64,000 nucleotides of DNA. It comes from Tautonia plasticadhaerens. Its GTDB lineage: Bacteria; Planctomycetota; Planctomycetia; Isosphaerales; Isosphaeraceae. The translations under genes and the position numbers were made by a program. Shown here one piece after another: positions 53,831 to 63,617 of the stretch. Every line of letters begins with the position of its first letter. Position 1 is the first letter of the stretch. The notes under the pieces are model-generated. The model saw only the letters and a program-made list of their open reading frames with translations. It made no database searches and was not told the DNA's origin. The DNA lies in the NCBI RefSeq assembly GCF_007752535.1, contig NZ_CP036426.1, positions 5,146,001 through 5,210,000 on the forward strand. The letters run 5' to 3'.

Positions 53831-56281
53831 TCAATGTTGGAACAAGAATTCGGGGTGATTCATCAAGGTCCAGAGCAGGTCCTCGGCGGACTGCCGACGG
53901 TCGGAAGGCCGGGCGGCGAGTTCGGATACGGCAAGCTCGCGCTCCTGCGTCCCGGGATAGCGGGATAACGTTGCCAGGAAGAGCGTCTCCACGAGCGTGT
54001 CGTCATCTGCACCCGATTCGATCAGCGCGCCGATCCGGTTCTCCCGGGCGATGACCTTGCCGTGGAGCGTACGGCCGCCGATGAGCTGGAGTGCCTGCCC
54101 GAGGGTGGTATCGGTGCCCCGCTCACACTCGCAGGCGTCGGCCCGAGCCGGCTGGCCGAAGTCCCTCAGGAACGGGTGGACGAGCTCGCCGTCGGGTACC
54201 TGGGCCGCCCGGGAACCCGGGGGCAGGTAGAAGAGTCCCTCGGGCACGCCCGTGGCAAGGCACGCCGAGTCGAGCATCTGCTCGGCCATCATCAGGCGCA
54301 CCATCGCATGCGAGAAATAGCGATTGTCCTCCTCGTTGAACGCGTTCGGCCGCGACGAGAGCTGATAGACGCGGCTGTTGAGGATCAGCCGGATCGCCCG
54401 CTTGGCGTCGAATCCGTGCGCGACGAGGTCGTCCGCCAGGGCCTGCAGGAGCTCGGCCGACGCCGGGGGATTCGACTCGCGGAAGTCGTCCACCGGGTCG
54501 ACGATGCCGCGTCCCATCAGGTGGTACCAGATGCGGTTCACCATCGCCTTGGCGAAGAAGGGGTTCGCCGGGTCGACGAGCCAGTCGGCCAGCGCCTCGC
54601 GGCGGTCCTCGTCCGCCGCCACGTCAACCGGCTCGTCGCCCAGCGGCTTGGGCTGCATCACGACCCCGGTCCGTGGCTGGCGGACCTCGGCGTCGGGGTC
54701 CAGGTAGACGGTCTCCTCCTTGTTGTACTGCGCGAAGTTCTGCGGCCCGTTCTTGTACTCGACCTGGCTGAAGAACGAAGCCATGCCGTAGTAGTCGTCC
54801 TGCGTCCAGCGCTCCGCGACGTGGTTATGGCACTTGGCGCAGCCCAGGCGCACGCCCATGAAGATCTGGCTGACCGACTCGACCGCATCCTCGGGGCTGC
54901 GGATCCGGCGGTAGAAGCTGGCGGGAGGGTTCGTGAAGTTCGGGCCCTGCGACGTGATGATCTCGCGCACGAACCGGTCGAGCGGCACATTGTAAGCGAC
55001 CTGGTCGCGGATCCACCGGTGGTAGCTGATGGCCCCCTTCGTGCCCGTGAAGCGCCGATTGCAGCCCAGCAGGTCGGCCCACTTCAGGGTCCAGAAATCG
55101 ACGTACTCGGGTCGCTCGAGCAGCTCATCGATGAGCCGCGCACGCTTCTCGGGGCGAGGGTCCTCGAGGAATGCGACGAGCTCCTCGGGCGTGGGGATCA
55201 GGCCGATCACGTCGAGATAGACCCGACGGCAGAACTGCGCATCGTCGCTCAGCTCCGACGGGGGGATGCTCAGCAGCTTCAGCTTCTCGAAGATGTGCTC
55301 GTCGATGAAGTTGTTCTCGGGGGGATCGGCCCAGACCAGCCCCGGCACCGGCTCCCGGAAGACGAGGCGGACCGCGGCGACCAGGTGCTCGAACGAGACC
55401 AGGACGGTCGATTCGCCCCGCGACTCCTTGACGACGCGCCCCGCGTCGTCGACGCTCGCGACGGAGGTGTCGGTCGTGCTGTAGCGGGCGAGCCGCGTCA
55501 CGTCGCGGGTCGAGCCGTCGGCGAACTCCGCCCGGACGACCAGCTGCTGTTCGCGTGCCGGGTCGTCCAGGATGCGCCCCGGGGGCGTGACGACCAGGCT
55601 GACCAGCTCGGGCGTGTCGTCCGGGTCGGGTCGGACTCCCTCGGCCACCCAATCTCGGAGGGCGCGGTAACAGACGTCCTCGGCCTCCAACCGCTTGCCG
55701 CCCTCGTGAGGGGTCTGGCCGGTCCCCTTGAGCAGGATCAGGCTCGATTCCGGCTTGAACGGGTTGGTGCGCCGGGAACCGACCTCGCGAGCGAGGGACT
55801 GGAAGTCGACGGCCGCATCGTAGCCCCGCAGGCTGAGCCGGAATCCGTTCTTGCCCGTGGGGGTGCCGTGGCAGGCGCCCATATTGCAGCCGGCCTTGGT
55901 CAAGGCGGGCAGGACCTCATGCGCGAACTGGATGGGATGCGCCTCGTCGGCGTTGCGGACCCGGACGACCGCCCTCGCCTCGCTCGACCCGAGGCGCACG
56001 ATCACCTCGGCCTGCCCGTCCCCACGCGGCTCGATCCGGCCACCCGGGCCGACGGCGACGACCGACGGATCCGAGCTCGTCCAGCCGCCCTCATGCGTCA
56101 GGTCGCGGACAGTCTCGCCGGGGTAATGGCCCGTCGCGATCAGCTGCGCCGTGGCCCGGCGTCCATCCAGGACCGTCTCGGGCGGTTCGATGCGGATCCG
56201 GTCGGGCACCGACCCCGCCGCCTGGACGATAGCCGGGGCGAGGCACAACGCCAGAAGCTGCCATGCGGTGCGGGGGGGCAT
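53831..56281 (-). CDS. PSD1/DUF1549-DUF1553 cytochrome-like exported protein with BIG2 domains
   Basis: 816 residues, signal peptide (WQLLALCLAPAIVQAAG). Two bacterial Ig-like (BIG2) domains surround a heme-type motif CNMGACHG near residue 133; a second one, CAKCHNH, lies in DUF1549 near 482. DUF1549 then DUF1553 fill the rest (FRESNPPASAELL, HGFDAKRAIRLI, LATLSRYPG). This is a planctomycete-specific family of exported c-type cytochrome-like proteins, often next to DUF1501 genes. Its function is unknown. Confidence 0.9.
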   Translation of the reverse strand: MPPRTAWQLLALCLAPAIVQAAGSVPDRIRIEPPETVLDGRRATAQLIATGHYPGETVRDLTHEGGWTSSDPSVVAVGPGGRIEPRGDGQAEVIVRLGSSEARAVVRVRNADEAHPIQFAHEVLPALTKAGCNMGACHGTPTGKNGFRLSLRGYDAAVDFQSLAREVGSRRTNPFKPESSLILLKGTGQTPHEGGKRLEAEDVCYRALRDWVAEGVRPDPDDTPELVSLVVTPPGRILDDPAREQQLVVRAEFADGSTRDVTRLARYSTTDTSVASVDDAGRVVKESRGESTVLVSFEHLVAAVRLVFREPVPGLVWADPPENNFIDEHIFEKLKLLSIPPSELSDDAQFCRRVYLDVIGLIPTPEELVAFLEDPRPEKRARLIDELLERPEYVDFWTLKWADLLGCNRRFTGTKGAISYHRWIRDQVAYNVPLDRFVREIITSQGPNFTNPPASFYRRIRSPEDAVESVSQIFMGVRLGCAKCHNHVAERWTQDDYYGMASFFSQVEYKNGPQNFAQYNKEETVYLDPDAEVRQPRTGVVMQPKPLGDEPVDVAADEDRREALADWLVDPANPFFAKAMVNRIWYHLMGRGIVDPVDDFRESNPPASAELLQALADDLVAHGFDAKRAIRLILNSRVYQLSSRPNAFNEEDNRYFSHAMVRLMMAEQMLDSACLATGVPEGLFYLPPGSRAAQVPDGELVHPFLRDFGQPARADACECERGTDTTLGQALQLIGGRTLHGKVIARENRIGALIESGADDDTLVETLFLATLSRYPGTQERELAVSELAARPSDRRQSAEDLLWTLMNHPEFLFQH

Positions 56282-56710
56282 GGGTGTGTTCTCCGGGGCG
56301 AGATCGAGGCGTCGCGATGAGTGTCACACGAACGCTCATTCTGAACGGATGTGCCGGCTCCCGGCCGACCTGTCGAGGTCGAGGATGCAGATCAATACTT
56401 GTTGTACCTGTGCCGGTCGGTCGCGTAAACCCCGGGCCTGCTGGAGGGCACCCGCCCGGATCTCGGCGGACCGGTGACGCGGGGAGGGCGGCATGTGATT
56501 ATGCCGATCTTCTCTCGATCCCTCCCGGGTTTCGGGTTTGCGTCTCGGCGATCGGGTGCTTATAAAGAATTTAACGTCGCGGGCCGGCATCAATCCACCC
56601 TGAGCGGTCCCCTCGCCGGGCCCCATGAAAGTCAGGGCTCGCCCCGCCTTGCGAAAACTGGATTGGCCGGTGTCCGAAATTACCACGAATCAGCTCGGAG
56701 GACGGCAGCG
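56282..56710. promoter_or_regulatory. Divergent promoter region of the PSD1 and DUF1501 genes
   Basis: About 430 bases with no gene. CTTATAAAGAATTT near 56560 is an A/T-rich island in GC-rich DNA and a plausible -10 region for the plus-strand DUF1501 gene. Confidence 0.35.
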
Positions 56711-58072
56711 ATGAGAGCTGAACACGCCTGCGCGGACTTTCGCCATGCCAAGCTGTCGCGGCGGCAGATGCTCCAGGTCGGCGCCCTGGGGACCCTGGGC
56801 CTGAGCCTGCCGGCGGCCTTGCGGGCCGAGTCCCAATCGGGGCTGAAGGTGCGGGCCAAGTCCGTGATCTTCCTGCACCAGTTCGGCGGCGTGCCCCAGC
56901 AAGACACCTTCGACATGAAGCCGGACGCGCCCGCCGAGTTGCGTGGCGAGTTCAAGCCGATCCACTCGAGCTTGCCCGGCCTCGACGTCTGCGAGCTCCT
57001 CCCTCGGGTCTCCCGGATCATGCATCAGGTCGCGGTGGTCCGTTCCGTGAACCACCGCATCGGCGCGCACAACTCGGCGGCCTACTACTCCCTGACGGGC
57101 CACACCCCTCGGGTGGACAACGTCTCGGCCACGGCTTCGGCCTCGGACTATCCCGCATACGGTTCGATTGTCAGTAAGCTCGCCCCGAGCGAGGCACGTG
57201 TGCCCACGTTCGTCTCGATGCCCTGGATGATCGCCGACGGCGTCTTCCGTACGCCGGGCCAGTTTTCGGGCTATCTCGGCAAGGAGCACGATTCGCTGTT
57301 CATCACCAAGGACCCGAATGACCCGAAGTTCTCGGTCGAGGAACTCACGCTGCCGATCGAGGTGCCGCTGGAGCGGATATCGTCCCGCCGGGCGCTGCGC
57401 TCCGGGCTGGCCGCGTACTCCCAACTCAGCGAGTCGATCGCGGCGGTCCACGGCCTGGACGCCTACCAGCAGAAGGCCCTCTCGCTCCTGACCTCCTCCG
57501 AGACGAAGAAGGCCTTCGACATCCAGGCCGAGGACCCTCGGCTCCGCGAGCGCTACGGCCGCACGCCCTACGGCCAGAGCGTGCTCATGGCCCGGCGGCT
57601 GATCGAGGCCGGGGTGCGGTTCGTGACCGTCTTCTACTCGCCCGGCATCGTCGGCTGGGATACGCACAGCAACAACTTCGGCCTCCTGCGCGATAAGCTC
57701 CTCCCCGCCACCGAGCAGACCTTGCCGACCTTGATCGAGGACCTCGATCAGCGTGGCCTGCTCGACGATACGCTCGTCGTCTGGACGGGAGAGTTCGGCC
57801 GCACCCCGAAGATCAACAAGGACGCCGGACGCGACCACTGGCCGCAGTGCTACACCCTGCTGATGGCCGGCGGCGGCATGAAGCGAGGGTTCGTCTACGG
57901 CGCCTCGGACTCCACGGCGGCCTACCCCAGGGACAACCCCTGCACGCCCGACGACGTCGCCGCGACCATGTTCTACTGCATGGGCATCGATCCCGCCTCC
58001 GAGCTCCACAACCATCTCAACCAGCCGGTGCCCGTGTCGTACGGGACGCCCATCATGCCCCTGCTGGCCTGA
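56711..58072 (+). CDS. DUF1501-family exported protein
   Basis: 453 residues from ATG 56711 (CGGAGGACGG upstream); the frame extends to 56474. A Tat-like signal (LSRRQMLQVGALGTLGLSLP) follows about 14 residues. VIFLHQFGGVPQQDTFDMKP, VRSVNHRIGAHNSAAYYSLT and VVWTGEFGRTPKINKDAGRD, then HWPQC, belong to DUF1501, a sulfatase-like (alkaline phosphatase superfamily) fold. Typical planctomycete partner of PSD1 proteins. Function unknown. Confidence 0.9.
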   Translation: MRAEHACADFRHAKLSRRQMLQVGALGTLGLSLPAALRAESQSGLKVRAKSVIFLHQFGGVPQQDTFDMKPDAPAELRGEFKPIHSSLPGLDVCELLPRVSRIMHQVAVVRSVNHRIGAHNSAAYYSLTGHTPRVDNVSATASASDYPAYGSIVSKLAPSEARVPTFVSMPWMIADGVFRTPGQFSGYLGKEHDSLFITKDPNDPKFSVEELTLPIEVPLERISSRRALRSGLAAYSQLSESIAAVHGLDAYQQKALSLLTSSETKKAFDIQAEDPRLRERYGRTPYGQSVLMARRLIEAGVRFVTVFYSPGIVGWDTHSNNFGLLRDKLLPATEQTLPTLIEDLDQRGLLDDTLVVWTGEFGRTPKINKDAGRDHWPQCYTLLMAGGGMKRGFVYGASDSTAAYPRDNPCTPDDVAATMFYCMGIDPASELHNHLNQPVPVSYGTPIMPLLA

Positions 58073-58078
58073 TCGCCA

Positions 58079-60472
58079 TCACCGTTGTCCCTCGATCGCA
58101 TCCCGCGTGAGGACCTTCAAGTTCAGGGGGCCATGCGTCACGCGCCCCTCCCGGTCCCCGAGCTCGTATGTCAGGACCGCACGGGGCCGGGCCTCGGTGC
58201 GGGCCGCGTCGGCAGCCGCCCGGAGCGTGACGGTGAACTCGGAGGCGTCGGCCGCGATTTCGACGGGCTCGGCCGTAACCCCGGGGGGCAAGTCATCGAG
58301 CCGGACCACGACGTCCCCGGCGAAGGGCTCGACGCGGGCGACCTTGCCATCGATCGCGACGGTCCCTGCCGGCGCGATCGCGATCTCCCCCTCGGGCAGT
58401 TCCAGGCTCACCGGGGGCACCACCTCGACCTCGATCAGGGCCGCGGCGACGGGCGATCCTTCGGATACCGAGGGGCGGGCGACCAGGCCGACCTGATACG
58501 GGCCGGGCGTCGCGTCCGCCGCCGCCGTGACCTCGATCTCGGCCGTCGACTCGCTCCCGTCGACCTCCAGCTCCTCGACGCTCAGGCCGTCCGGGGGCGA
58601 CAGGGCGATGATCTGATAGGTCGCCTCCTCCTCGATCATCCGTACGATCTGGAGCGGGGCCTCAACCCTGCATCCTTGCGGCACCACGAGCGTCCGGGTC
58701 TCCGGGTTCAGGAGGATCGGGCCGGGCCTGGTCACGGCCGCGGTGAGGCTGACCGTGGGCCGCGTGTAGCTGGGGATCGTCCCGGACATGCCGAAGCCGC
58801 GGACATCGAGGGTCTGCTGCGCGAAGACGGTCGTCCCGGACGCCACAACGGTCTGCCCGTCGCCCCCCGTGCCGACCACCTGGATCTCCCGGACAAGGGG
58901 GTCGCCCCCGGCGACGGCCTCCAGCCCGACCACGCCGCCGGTCTGGCCGGCGGGCGCGGTCCCCGGGAGGACGGCCACGCCGGACCCCTCCGGGATGCCT
59001 CGAAGATCCAGGGCGATGGGCCCATCATATCCGGAGCGCGTGACGGTCACAGGGATCAGCGCGGTGCCGCCCCGAGGGACGGCGACCTGCCCATCCTCGA
59101 GGGTGAGCCGGAAGGAGGACGCGGCCGGCTCCACGACCAGCCGGTAGGTGAACCCGACGCCCCCGCGATCCGCCAGATCCGTGACGACAAGCTTAACCTC
59201 GTCCTGACCCTCTGGGATCGTCAGATCGAACCACGGGTCGGGCGAGGTCGGGGCCCTCCCGCGCCGGCCCCCTCCCCCGGAGCGACGCCCGGCGGACGGC
59301 CTGCCGTCGTCGCTCTCTCCCAGCAAGTTCCCGTCCTCCCCGATGACGCGCAACTGACCGTCCAGCGCGGAGCCCAACCCCCAGGCCTCGACGCGGACCT
59401 CGTACTTGCTCCCCGGCGGGGCCGTGATCGCGAACTCGTCCCGCTCGCCGGCGACCGACAGCCGGCCGAGGATCGTCACCGGGGGCGAGAGCGGGGGGAG
59501 CTGCTGCGCGGGATCCGCCGGCTCAAGGATGGCGACCGGCGAGCCCAGCGGGACCGGGGTGGGCAGCTCCACATCCAGCTCGGAATCCACCCAGGCGGGA
59601 TCGCCCAGCGACCGGGCGGGGATCGTGGGGTAGATCATCGAGCACAGCGGGTCGGAGGGCGTCCGCAGGGCGAAGAGGCAGTCGATCGACAGCGTCCCCC
59701 CACGCAATTCGAGCGCGGTGTTCTGCCCACGCGGCAGGGCGAGCGGGTGCACCTCGCCCGCGAACGGGACCGCGCCGATCAGCAGGCGATAGCCCGTCCG
59801 CCCCTTGCCCGCGAAGCGCGAGTCGCAGAACTCCAGGATGTACGCCCCGTCCTCGGGCAGGACTGCCGTGAAGTAGCCATCGGTGACGAGGCCCGGGCTA
59901 TCGTCCGCGGAGGCCACGAGCCGCCCGCCGGCGGTCGTCAGCCGGATCATCGGATCCACTTCCGATCCGACCCGCGCGCACACCGCATCGACGACGATCC
60001 GCTCGCCCTTCCGGCCCGAGAACCGGAAGAAGTCCAGGTCGTTGCCCGAACACTCCCCTTCGACCACCACCGGGTTCGGGATCGGTTGCGCGCCGTCGGG
60101 CGTGTTGTTCGGCTCGACCTCGGTGACCTGCAGCAGCTGGCCGACCGCAAACAGGATCGGGTTGGAGACACCCGAGTCCGTCACGACACGGACGGGGTAC
60201 ACCCCGACCGCAGTCCGCTCATCAACGGTCAGCCGGATCTTCCAGTGGGTCGCCCCGTGATCACTCCCGGCCGACTCCTCGAGCTCGAACCCGAAGGGCG
60301 CGACCAACCTCGGGCCATCGACGAGCCCCGATCCCTCGAACGTGACCTCCATCGTCTCGCCGCGCCGGACCCCGAGGGGAGCGATACCGGTCAGGCGGGG
60401 AGGATCGGCCCAGGCGAGTGCGGGAACGACCAACAGCCCTGCCAAGAGACCGGCACGTGGGAGGTAGATCAT
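58079..60472 (-). CDS. Exported pre-peptidase (PPC) domain protein
   Basis: 797 residues with signal peptide (LLAGLLVVPALAWA). An N-terminal Ig-like or IPT domain (LTGIAPLGVRRGETMEVTFE) is followed by PPC domains (VEPNNTPDGAQPIPNPVV, DLDFFRFSGRKGERIVV) and several beta-sandwich modules. No catalytic domain is present, so this is a binding or structural surface protein. It ends convergently, seven bases from the DUF1501 stop; PSD1, DUF1501 and PPC proteins are a recurring planctomycete trio. Confidence 0.85.
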   Translation of the reverse strand: MIYLPRAGLLAGLLVVPALAWADPPRLTGIAPLGVRRGETMEVTFEGSGLVDGPRLVAPFGFELEESAGSDHGATHWKIRLTVDERTAVGVYPVRVVTDSGVSNPILFAVGQLLQVTEVEPNNTPDGAQPIPNPVVVEGECSGNDLDFFRFSGRKGERIVVDAVCARVGSEVDPMIRLTTAGGRLVASADDSPGLVTDGYFTAVLPEDGAYILEFCDSRFAGKGRTGYRLLIGAVPFAGEVHPLALPRGQNTALELRGGTLSIDCLFALRTPSDPLCSMIYPTIPARSLGDPAWVDSELDVELPTPVPLGSPVAILEPADPAQQLPPLSPPVTILGRLSVAGERDEFAITAPPGSKYEVRVEAWGLGSALDGQLRVIGEDGNLLGESDDGRPSAGRRSGGGGRRGRAPTSPDPWFDLTIPEGQDEVKLVVTDLADRGGVGFTYRLVVEPAASSFRLTLEDGQVAVPRGGTALIPVTVTRSGYDGPIALDLRGIPEGSGVAVLPGTAPAGQTGGVVGLEAVAGGDPLVREIQVVGTGGDGQTVVASGTTVFAQQTLDVRGFGMSGTIPSYTRPTVSLTAAVTRPGPILLNPETRTLVVPQGCRVEAPLQIVRMIEEEATYQIIALSPPDGLSVEELEVDGSESTAEIEVTAAADATPGPYQVGLVARPSVSEGSPVAAALIEVEVVPPVSLELPEGEIAIAPAGTVAIDGKVARVEPFAGDVVVRLDDLPPGVTAEPVEIAADASEFTVTLRAAADAARTEARPRAVLTYELGDREGRVTHGPLNLKVLTRDAIEGQR

Positions 60473-60624
60473 GGTCGATCTCCGGGCTGCGTGCCGGGGC
60501 TGGACTTCTCATGCAGATCCGGACGGCCGGCCTGCCGAGGTAGACAACGGCCACTTGCACGCACGGGTTCCTTCCGGCCTCGTTCACACTCATTCAAACT
60601 CCCATAGGCCTCACACTCGGTCAA

Positions 60625-60752
60625 GGCATTCGAGCACGCCGGGCGAGGACGCATCGAAAATCTTCGATTAATAGGATGTGAGCTGGCAGGACCCAGTCGT
60701 CGGTTCGGCTGACGACCCGGGCGGTGACCTCCCCAACCCCGGCCTCGACCAG
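60625..60752 (-). repeat. Inverted relative of 51333-51462
   Basis: Reading the minus strand, CCTGGTCGAGGCCGGGGTTG and the following bases match the plus strand from 51333 in many positions, including the piece coding VEAGVGEVTARVV and the end TCGAATGC. It shows that a sequence of about 130 bases exists twice in the window in opposite directions. I see no gene between 60753 and 61165. Confidence 0.5.
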
Positions 60753-61165
60753 GAACTCGGTCGGGGAGGGCGACCGGCTGCGCGACGCCCGGCGTCGCCG
60801 GGGCCGCCCGGCCACCGACTCCGTCGAGGCGTAGACAGCGGATCGACCGTTGCCCGCTCGGCGGGCAGCATGTGAATCAGGCGCCACATGTTTCACCCGC
60901 CCGGCGGGGGCGAGCCGGGGCTTGGTTCCTCCGGCGTGGGATCGAATCAGGGGCCGGTTCGTCGGGCGACATGGCGGGTCTCCCTGTCGACGCAACCGGG
61001 CGGGTCGCGGCCAAGGGGGGGCGGAGGCGTCCCGGGCTGGGAGGGGCATCGGGGGTGCCGCGTCACGGTTCCCGCGGCCGGCGGGGCTGCGCCCGCGGCC
61101 CCGGACCCATGCCCGGGCTCGTCGCGCCGGCCCGGACGGGGCGGGCGGATGCCCCCCCGGGCCCA

Positions 61166-61222
61166 GGGGCTGCAAGGCGCCCTTGGGAAGAAGAAGTTCT
61201 TTATAAGGGCCGTTTGCAGCCC
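61166..61222. repeat. 58-base hairpin repeat, copy 2
   Basis: Arms GGGCTGCAA (61167-61175) and TTGCAGCCC (61214-61222), inner arms GCCCTT (61179-61184) and AAGGGC (61205-61210), and apical AGAA/TTCT. It differs from copy 1 at a few bases, most of which keep pairing or fall in loops. From 61223 to 61791 I see no gene. Confidence 0.7.
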
Positions 61223-61791
61223 GCCCGTCCCGGAACCGGAGGCCAGTCGCCGGGCCGTGCTCCCGGGAGGGGGCGCCGGGAGGTCGTCGGGGAGGGTTGG
61301 GACACGCCCCCAGCAGAACAGATGGGCACGGAGGCGCTCTTCCCGAGCTCCGACCGGCTCGTCGCTGGCCTGGTAGGCCGAGCGGGATGGTCGGGGCGGG
61401 GGTCGGAGGGGCCGGCCCCATCCCATGAGATATGGCCGTTGCCCGGGCGGGCAACGGCCCGGAGGGGACCCGATTCGCTCCCCCGCACGACATGGTTCCG
61501 TGACGACCGGGGGGCTCGGATGTGGCGTGTCCGCTTCTGTGTCCCGGCGGGAACTCGCAGCCCGGCGACGGCCGTGGCCCCGCGCTGGGCCCCGGAGCGA
61601 GGTTCGGGCGACTCAACGATCGGGCTTGCTCCGGCTCGCTCGCGACGCCCCAGCCGCACTGCGGCAGGGCCCTGCGTCTCGGGCAGCCCGACGCCACTCC
61701 CCGGGCGAGCAGCGCGGGATCGAGGCCTGAAGGGCCGTCCCATCCCGGCCATGGCCCGGATCGCGGCTCACCGAAGGCCGTAGATGGACTC

Positions 61792-62451
61792 GTGCTCCTC
61801 CGCCCGCAAGGCCCGGCCGCGGTTCGCGACGGCCCGGCCCCGGCCGATTTCTCCGCCCGCGTCGTCGGCATCTCCGACGGCGACACGCTCACCGTGCTTG
61901 TCGAGGGGAACCGGCAGGTGAAGGTACGACTGCACGGCATCGACACGCCGGAGACTGGCCGGGACTTCGGCACGCGGGCGCGGCAGGCGAGCTCGGAGCT
62001 GGCGTTCGGCAAGACGGTCACGATCCGCGATCGGGATACCGATCGCTACGGGCGCACCGTCGCCGAGGTGATCCTGTCCGACGGAACCAGCCTGAACCGG
62101 ACGCTGGTTGCTCAGGGCTACACCTGGTGGTACAGGACCTATACCCCGACGGATACCGAGCTGGAGCGGCTCGAAGCGGGGGCGAAAGCCGCGAAACGCG
62201 GCCTCTGGGCCAGGCCGGACCCGGTCGCGCCGTGGGATTGGCGAAGAGGTGAGAGGGGCCCGGCGGTCGGCGGGTCCCAGCCCGCCATCCCGGCCTTGTC
62301 AGGCGGGGTCATCAGCAACCGCAACAGCCGCGTCTACCATGCTTCTCATTGCCGGAGCATCGGCAAGATGAAGGAGGGCAACAAGGTGCCGTTTAGCACG
62401 GCGGCGGAGGCGCAGGCCGCCGGGTACCGCAAGGCGGGCGATTGCGATTAG
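61792..62451 (+). CDS. Thermonuclease (SNase)-family protein with Ada-type metal-binding end
   Basis: 219 residues if started at GTG 61792; the frame is open to 61522 and the true start is unclear, and no signal peptide is seen. SNase motifs: GISDGDTLTVLVEGNRQVKV, RLHGIDTPE, DRYGRTVAEVIL. The last 45 residues (SNRNSRVYHASHCRSIGKM, then NKVPFSTAAEAQAAGYRKAG) match the Ada zinc-binding-like module common at the end of bacterial nucleases. It degrades nucleic acid, probably outside the cytoplasm if a signal is missed. Confidence 0.8.
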   Translation: MLLRPQGPAAVRDGPAPADFSARVVGISDGDTLTVLVEGNRQVKVRLHGIDTPETGRDFGTRARQASSELAFGKTVTIRDRDTDRYGRTVAEVILSDGTSLNRTLVAQGYTWWYRTYTPTDTELERLEAGAKAAKRGLWARPDPVAPWDWRRGERGPAVGGSQPAIPALSGGVISNRNSRVYHASHCRSIGKMKEGNKVPFSTAAEAQAAGYRKAGDCD

Positions 62452-62472
62452 GACGAAATACCCGGAGGCCCC

Positions 62473-62691
62473 ATGCGTGCCCCGACCTACCCGAAGTGCT
62501 CGCAAGCAATGAAGGAGGGCTTCATTCTCGACCACACGCGCAACGGCCGCTTGCCATCGGAATGGGTCGAGGGGCCGCCACAGCACTCGTTCTGGACCGG
62601 CCTGAGGCTCCGGGGCAAGGAGCGGCACAAGGTCGCCACCTTCCGCTGCCCCAAGTGCGGCTACCTCGAGTCCTACGCCATGGAGGCGTAA
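62473..62691 (+). CDS. Small zinc-ribbon protein (DUF6487-like)
   Basis: 72 residues. MKEGFILDHTRNGRLPSEWV and SFWTGLRLRG, then TFRCPKCGYLESYAMEA, follow a small family with two CxxC knuckles. The C-terminal knuckle CPKC is intact, but the N-terminal one reads YPKC where Cys-Pro-x-Cys is expected, so it may bind zinc weakly or not at all. It begins 21 bases after the nuclease gene; a GGAGG ribosome site precedes it. Confidence 0.7.
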   Translation: MRAPTYPKCSQAMKEGFILDHTRNGRLPSEWVEGPPQHSFWTGLRLRGKERHKVATFRCPKCGYLESYAMEA

Positions 62692-62713
62692 CCGTTCAGA
62701 ATTCCGGCTTGTC

Positions 62714-63217
62714 CTAGGCCTTCGGCTCCTCAAGGCCGAGCAGCCTGGTCCGCAGCGAGGCCTGCTCCCCTTCGGTGAGCGCCCCGGCATCGACGAGCTT
62801 CCGGACCATCTCCAGGTCGGTCCGCAGGTCTTCGGGGTTGAGCTGCCTGGAGAGCACCTGCTCCTTCTTCGCCTGCCATTCCGCCTCGGAAATGACGCCC
62901 TCGCCCTGGAGCTGCTTCAGCGTGGCGAGCTCGCGGTAATGCACCGTCATCGAGTCGGAGCGCGCCATGCCGCTCATCATGCTGGCCACGCCCATATCCG
63001 ACGCCATCTCCGTCGTGATCCACTCCGCCGGTTGCGTGGACGGCGGCAGCGGGGCGGCGATAACCGTCGACCTCATCGAGGGCTCCACGCGGCCGAAGCG
63101 GGGAAAGCCGATCAGCAGCGCCAGCACGGCCGCCTGGACGACCAGCAGCAGGGCCAGCACGAGTCCGTGACGCCGCTCCAGCCGGGTCATGCGCGCGTCG
63201 AGTTCGAGCTTGTCCAT
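62714..63217 (-). CDS. Membrane protein with SHOCT-like C-terminus
   Basis: 167 residues. One membrane segment (LVLALLLVVQAAVLALLIGF, about 20-40), an extracytoplasmic linker rich in Met and Ser, then ELATLKQLQGEGVISEAEWQ, similar to the SHOCT module (a short oligomerisation domain), followed by a second helical hairpin (VRKLVDAGALTEGEQASLR) of the same kind. Function unknown. Confidence 0.7.
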   Translation of the reverse strand: MDKLELDARMTRLERRHGLVLALLLVVQAAVLALLIGFPRFGRVEPSMRSTVIAAPLPPSTQPAEWITTEMASDMGVASMMSGMARSDSMTVHYRELATLKQLQGEGVISEAEWQAKKEQVLSRQLNPEDLRTDLEMVRKLVDAGALTEGEQASLRTRLLGLEEPKA

Positions 63218-63392
63218 CGGTGCCTCGCGGTGGGGAAAGTCCGGGCTCCATCCAGGATTCGGACGCCGGGCCCGGATATTCTGGGCGATATCCCCCGCCA
63301 GCCGTATCTAAACGCCTGGCCAGATCGAACCTTGCGGCGATCTCCCGTACAATCCCGCCTGAGAACCTTCATCCCCGGCGCGGATCGCACCC

Positions 63393-63617
63393 ATGATCGA
63401 CCACGACGACGCGATCGAGGCGGCGGCAGGCGACCTGGACGAGGCCCGCCTGCGGATCGAGGACGCCCGCGACGCCTTGCGGCGGGCGATCGACAATGGC
63501 GGGGAGTCGGAAGCGACGCGCAGGCTCGCCGCCCGGCTGGACCGGATGGCGGCGGAAGTCGGTAGGATCGAACGGGTTTGCGCCGAACGATCCCCGGCGG
63601 TCAGCGAGGTGGGCTGA
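63393..63617 (+). CDS. Small coiled-coil protein
   Basis: 74 residues, almost wholly helical: repeated Ala, Leu, Arg, Glu in heptads (DLDEARLRIEDARDALRRAI, ATRRLAARLDRMAAEVGRI). No recognised family and no clear ribosome site. Its size and composition make it less certain than its neighbours. Confidence 0.5.
   Translation: MIDHDDAIEAAAGDLDEARLRIEDARDALRRAIDNGGESEATRRLAARLDRMAAEVGRIERVCAERSPAVSEVG

Noticed and set aside
54062-56320. 752-codon open frame on the plus strand
   Set aside because: Shadow of the PSD1 gene. The minus strand has a signal peptide, CxxCH motifs and DUF1549/DUF1553 signatures.
58085-60607. 840-codon open frame on the plus strand
   Set aside because: Shadow of the PPC gene; rich in Arg, Asp, Gly and Pro with no domain.
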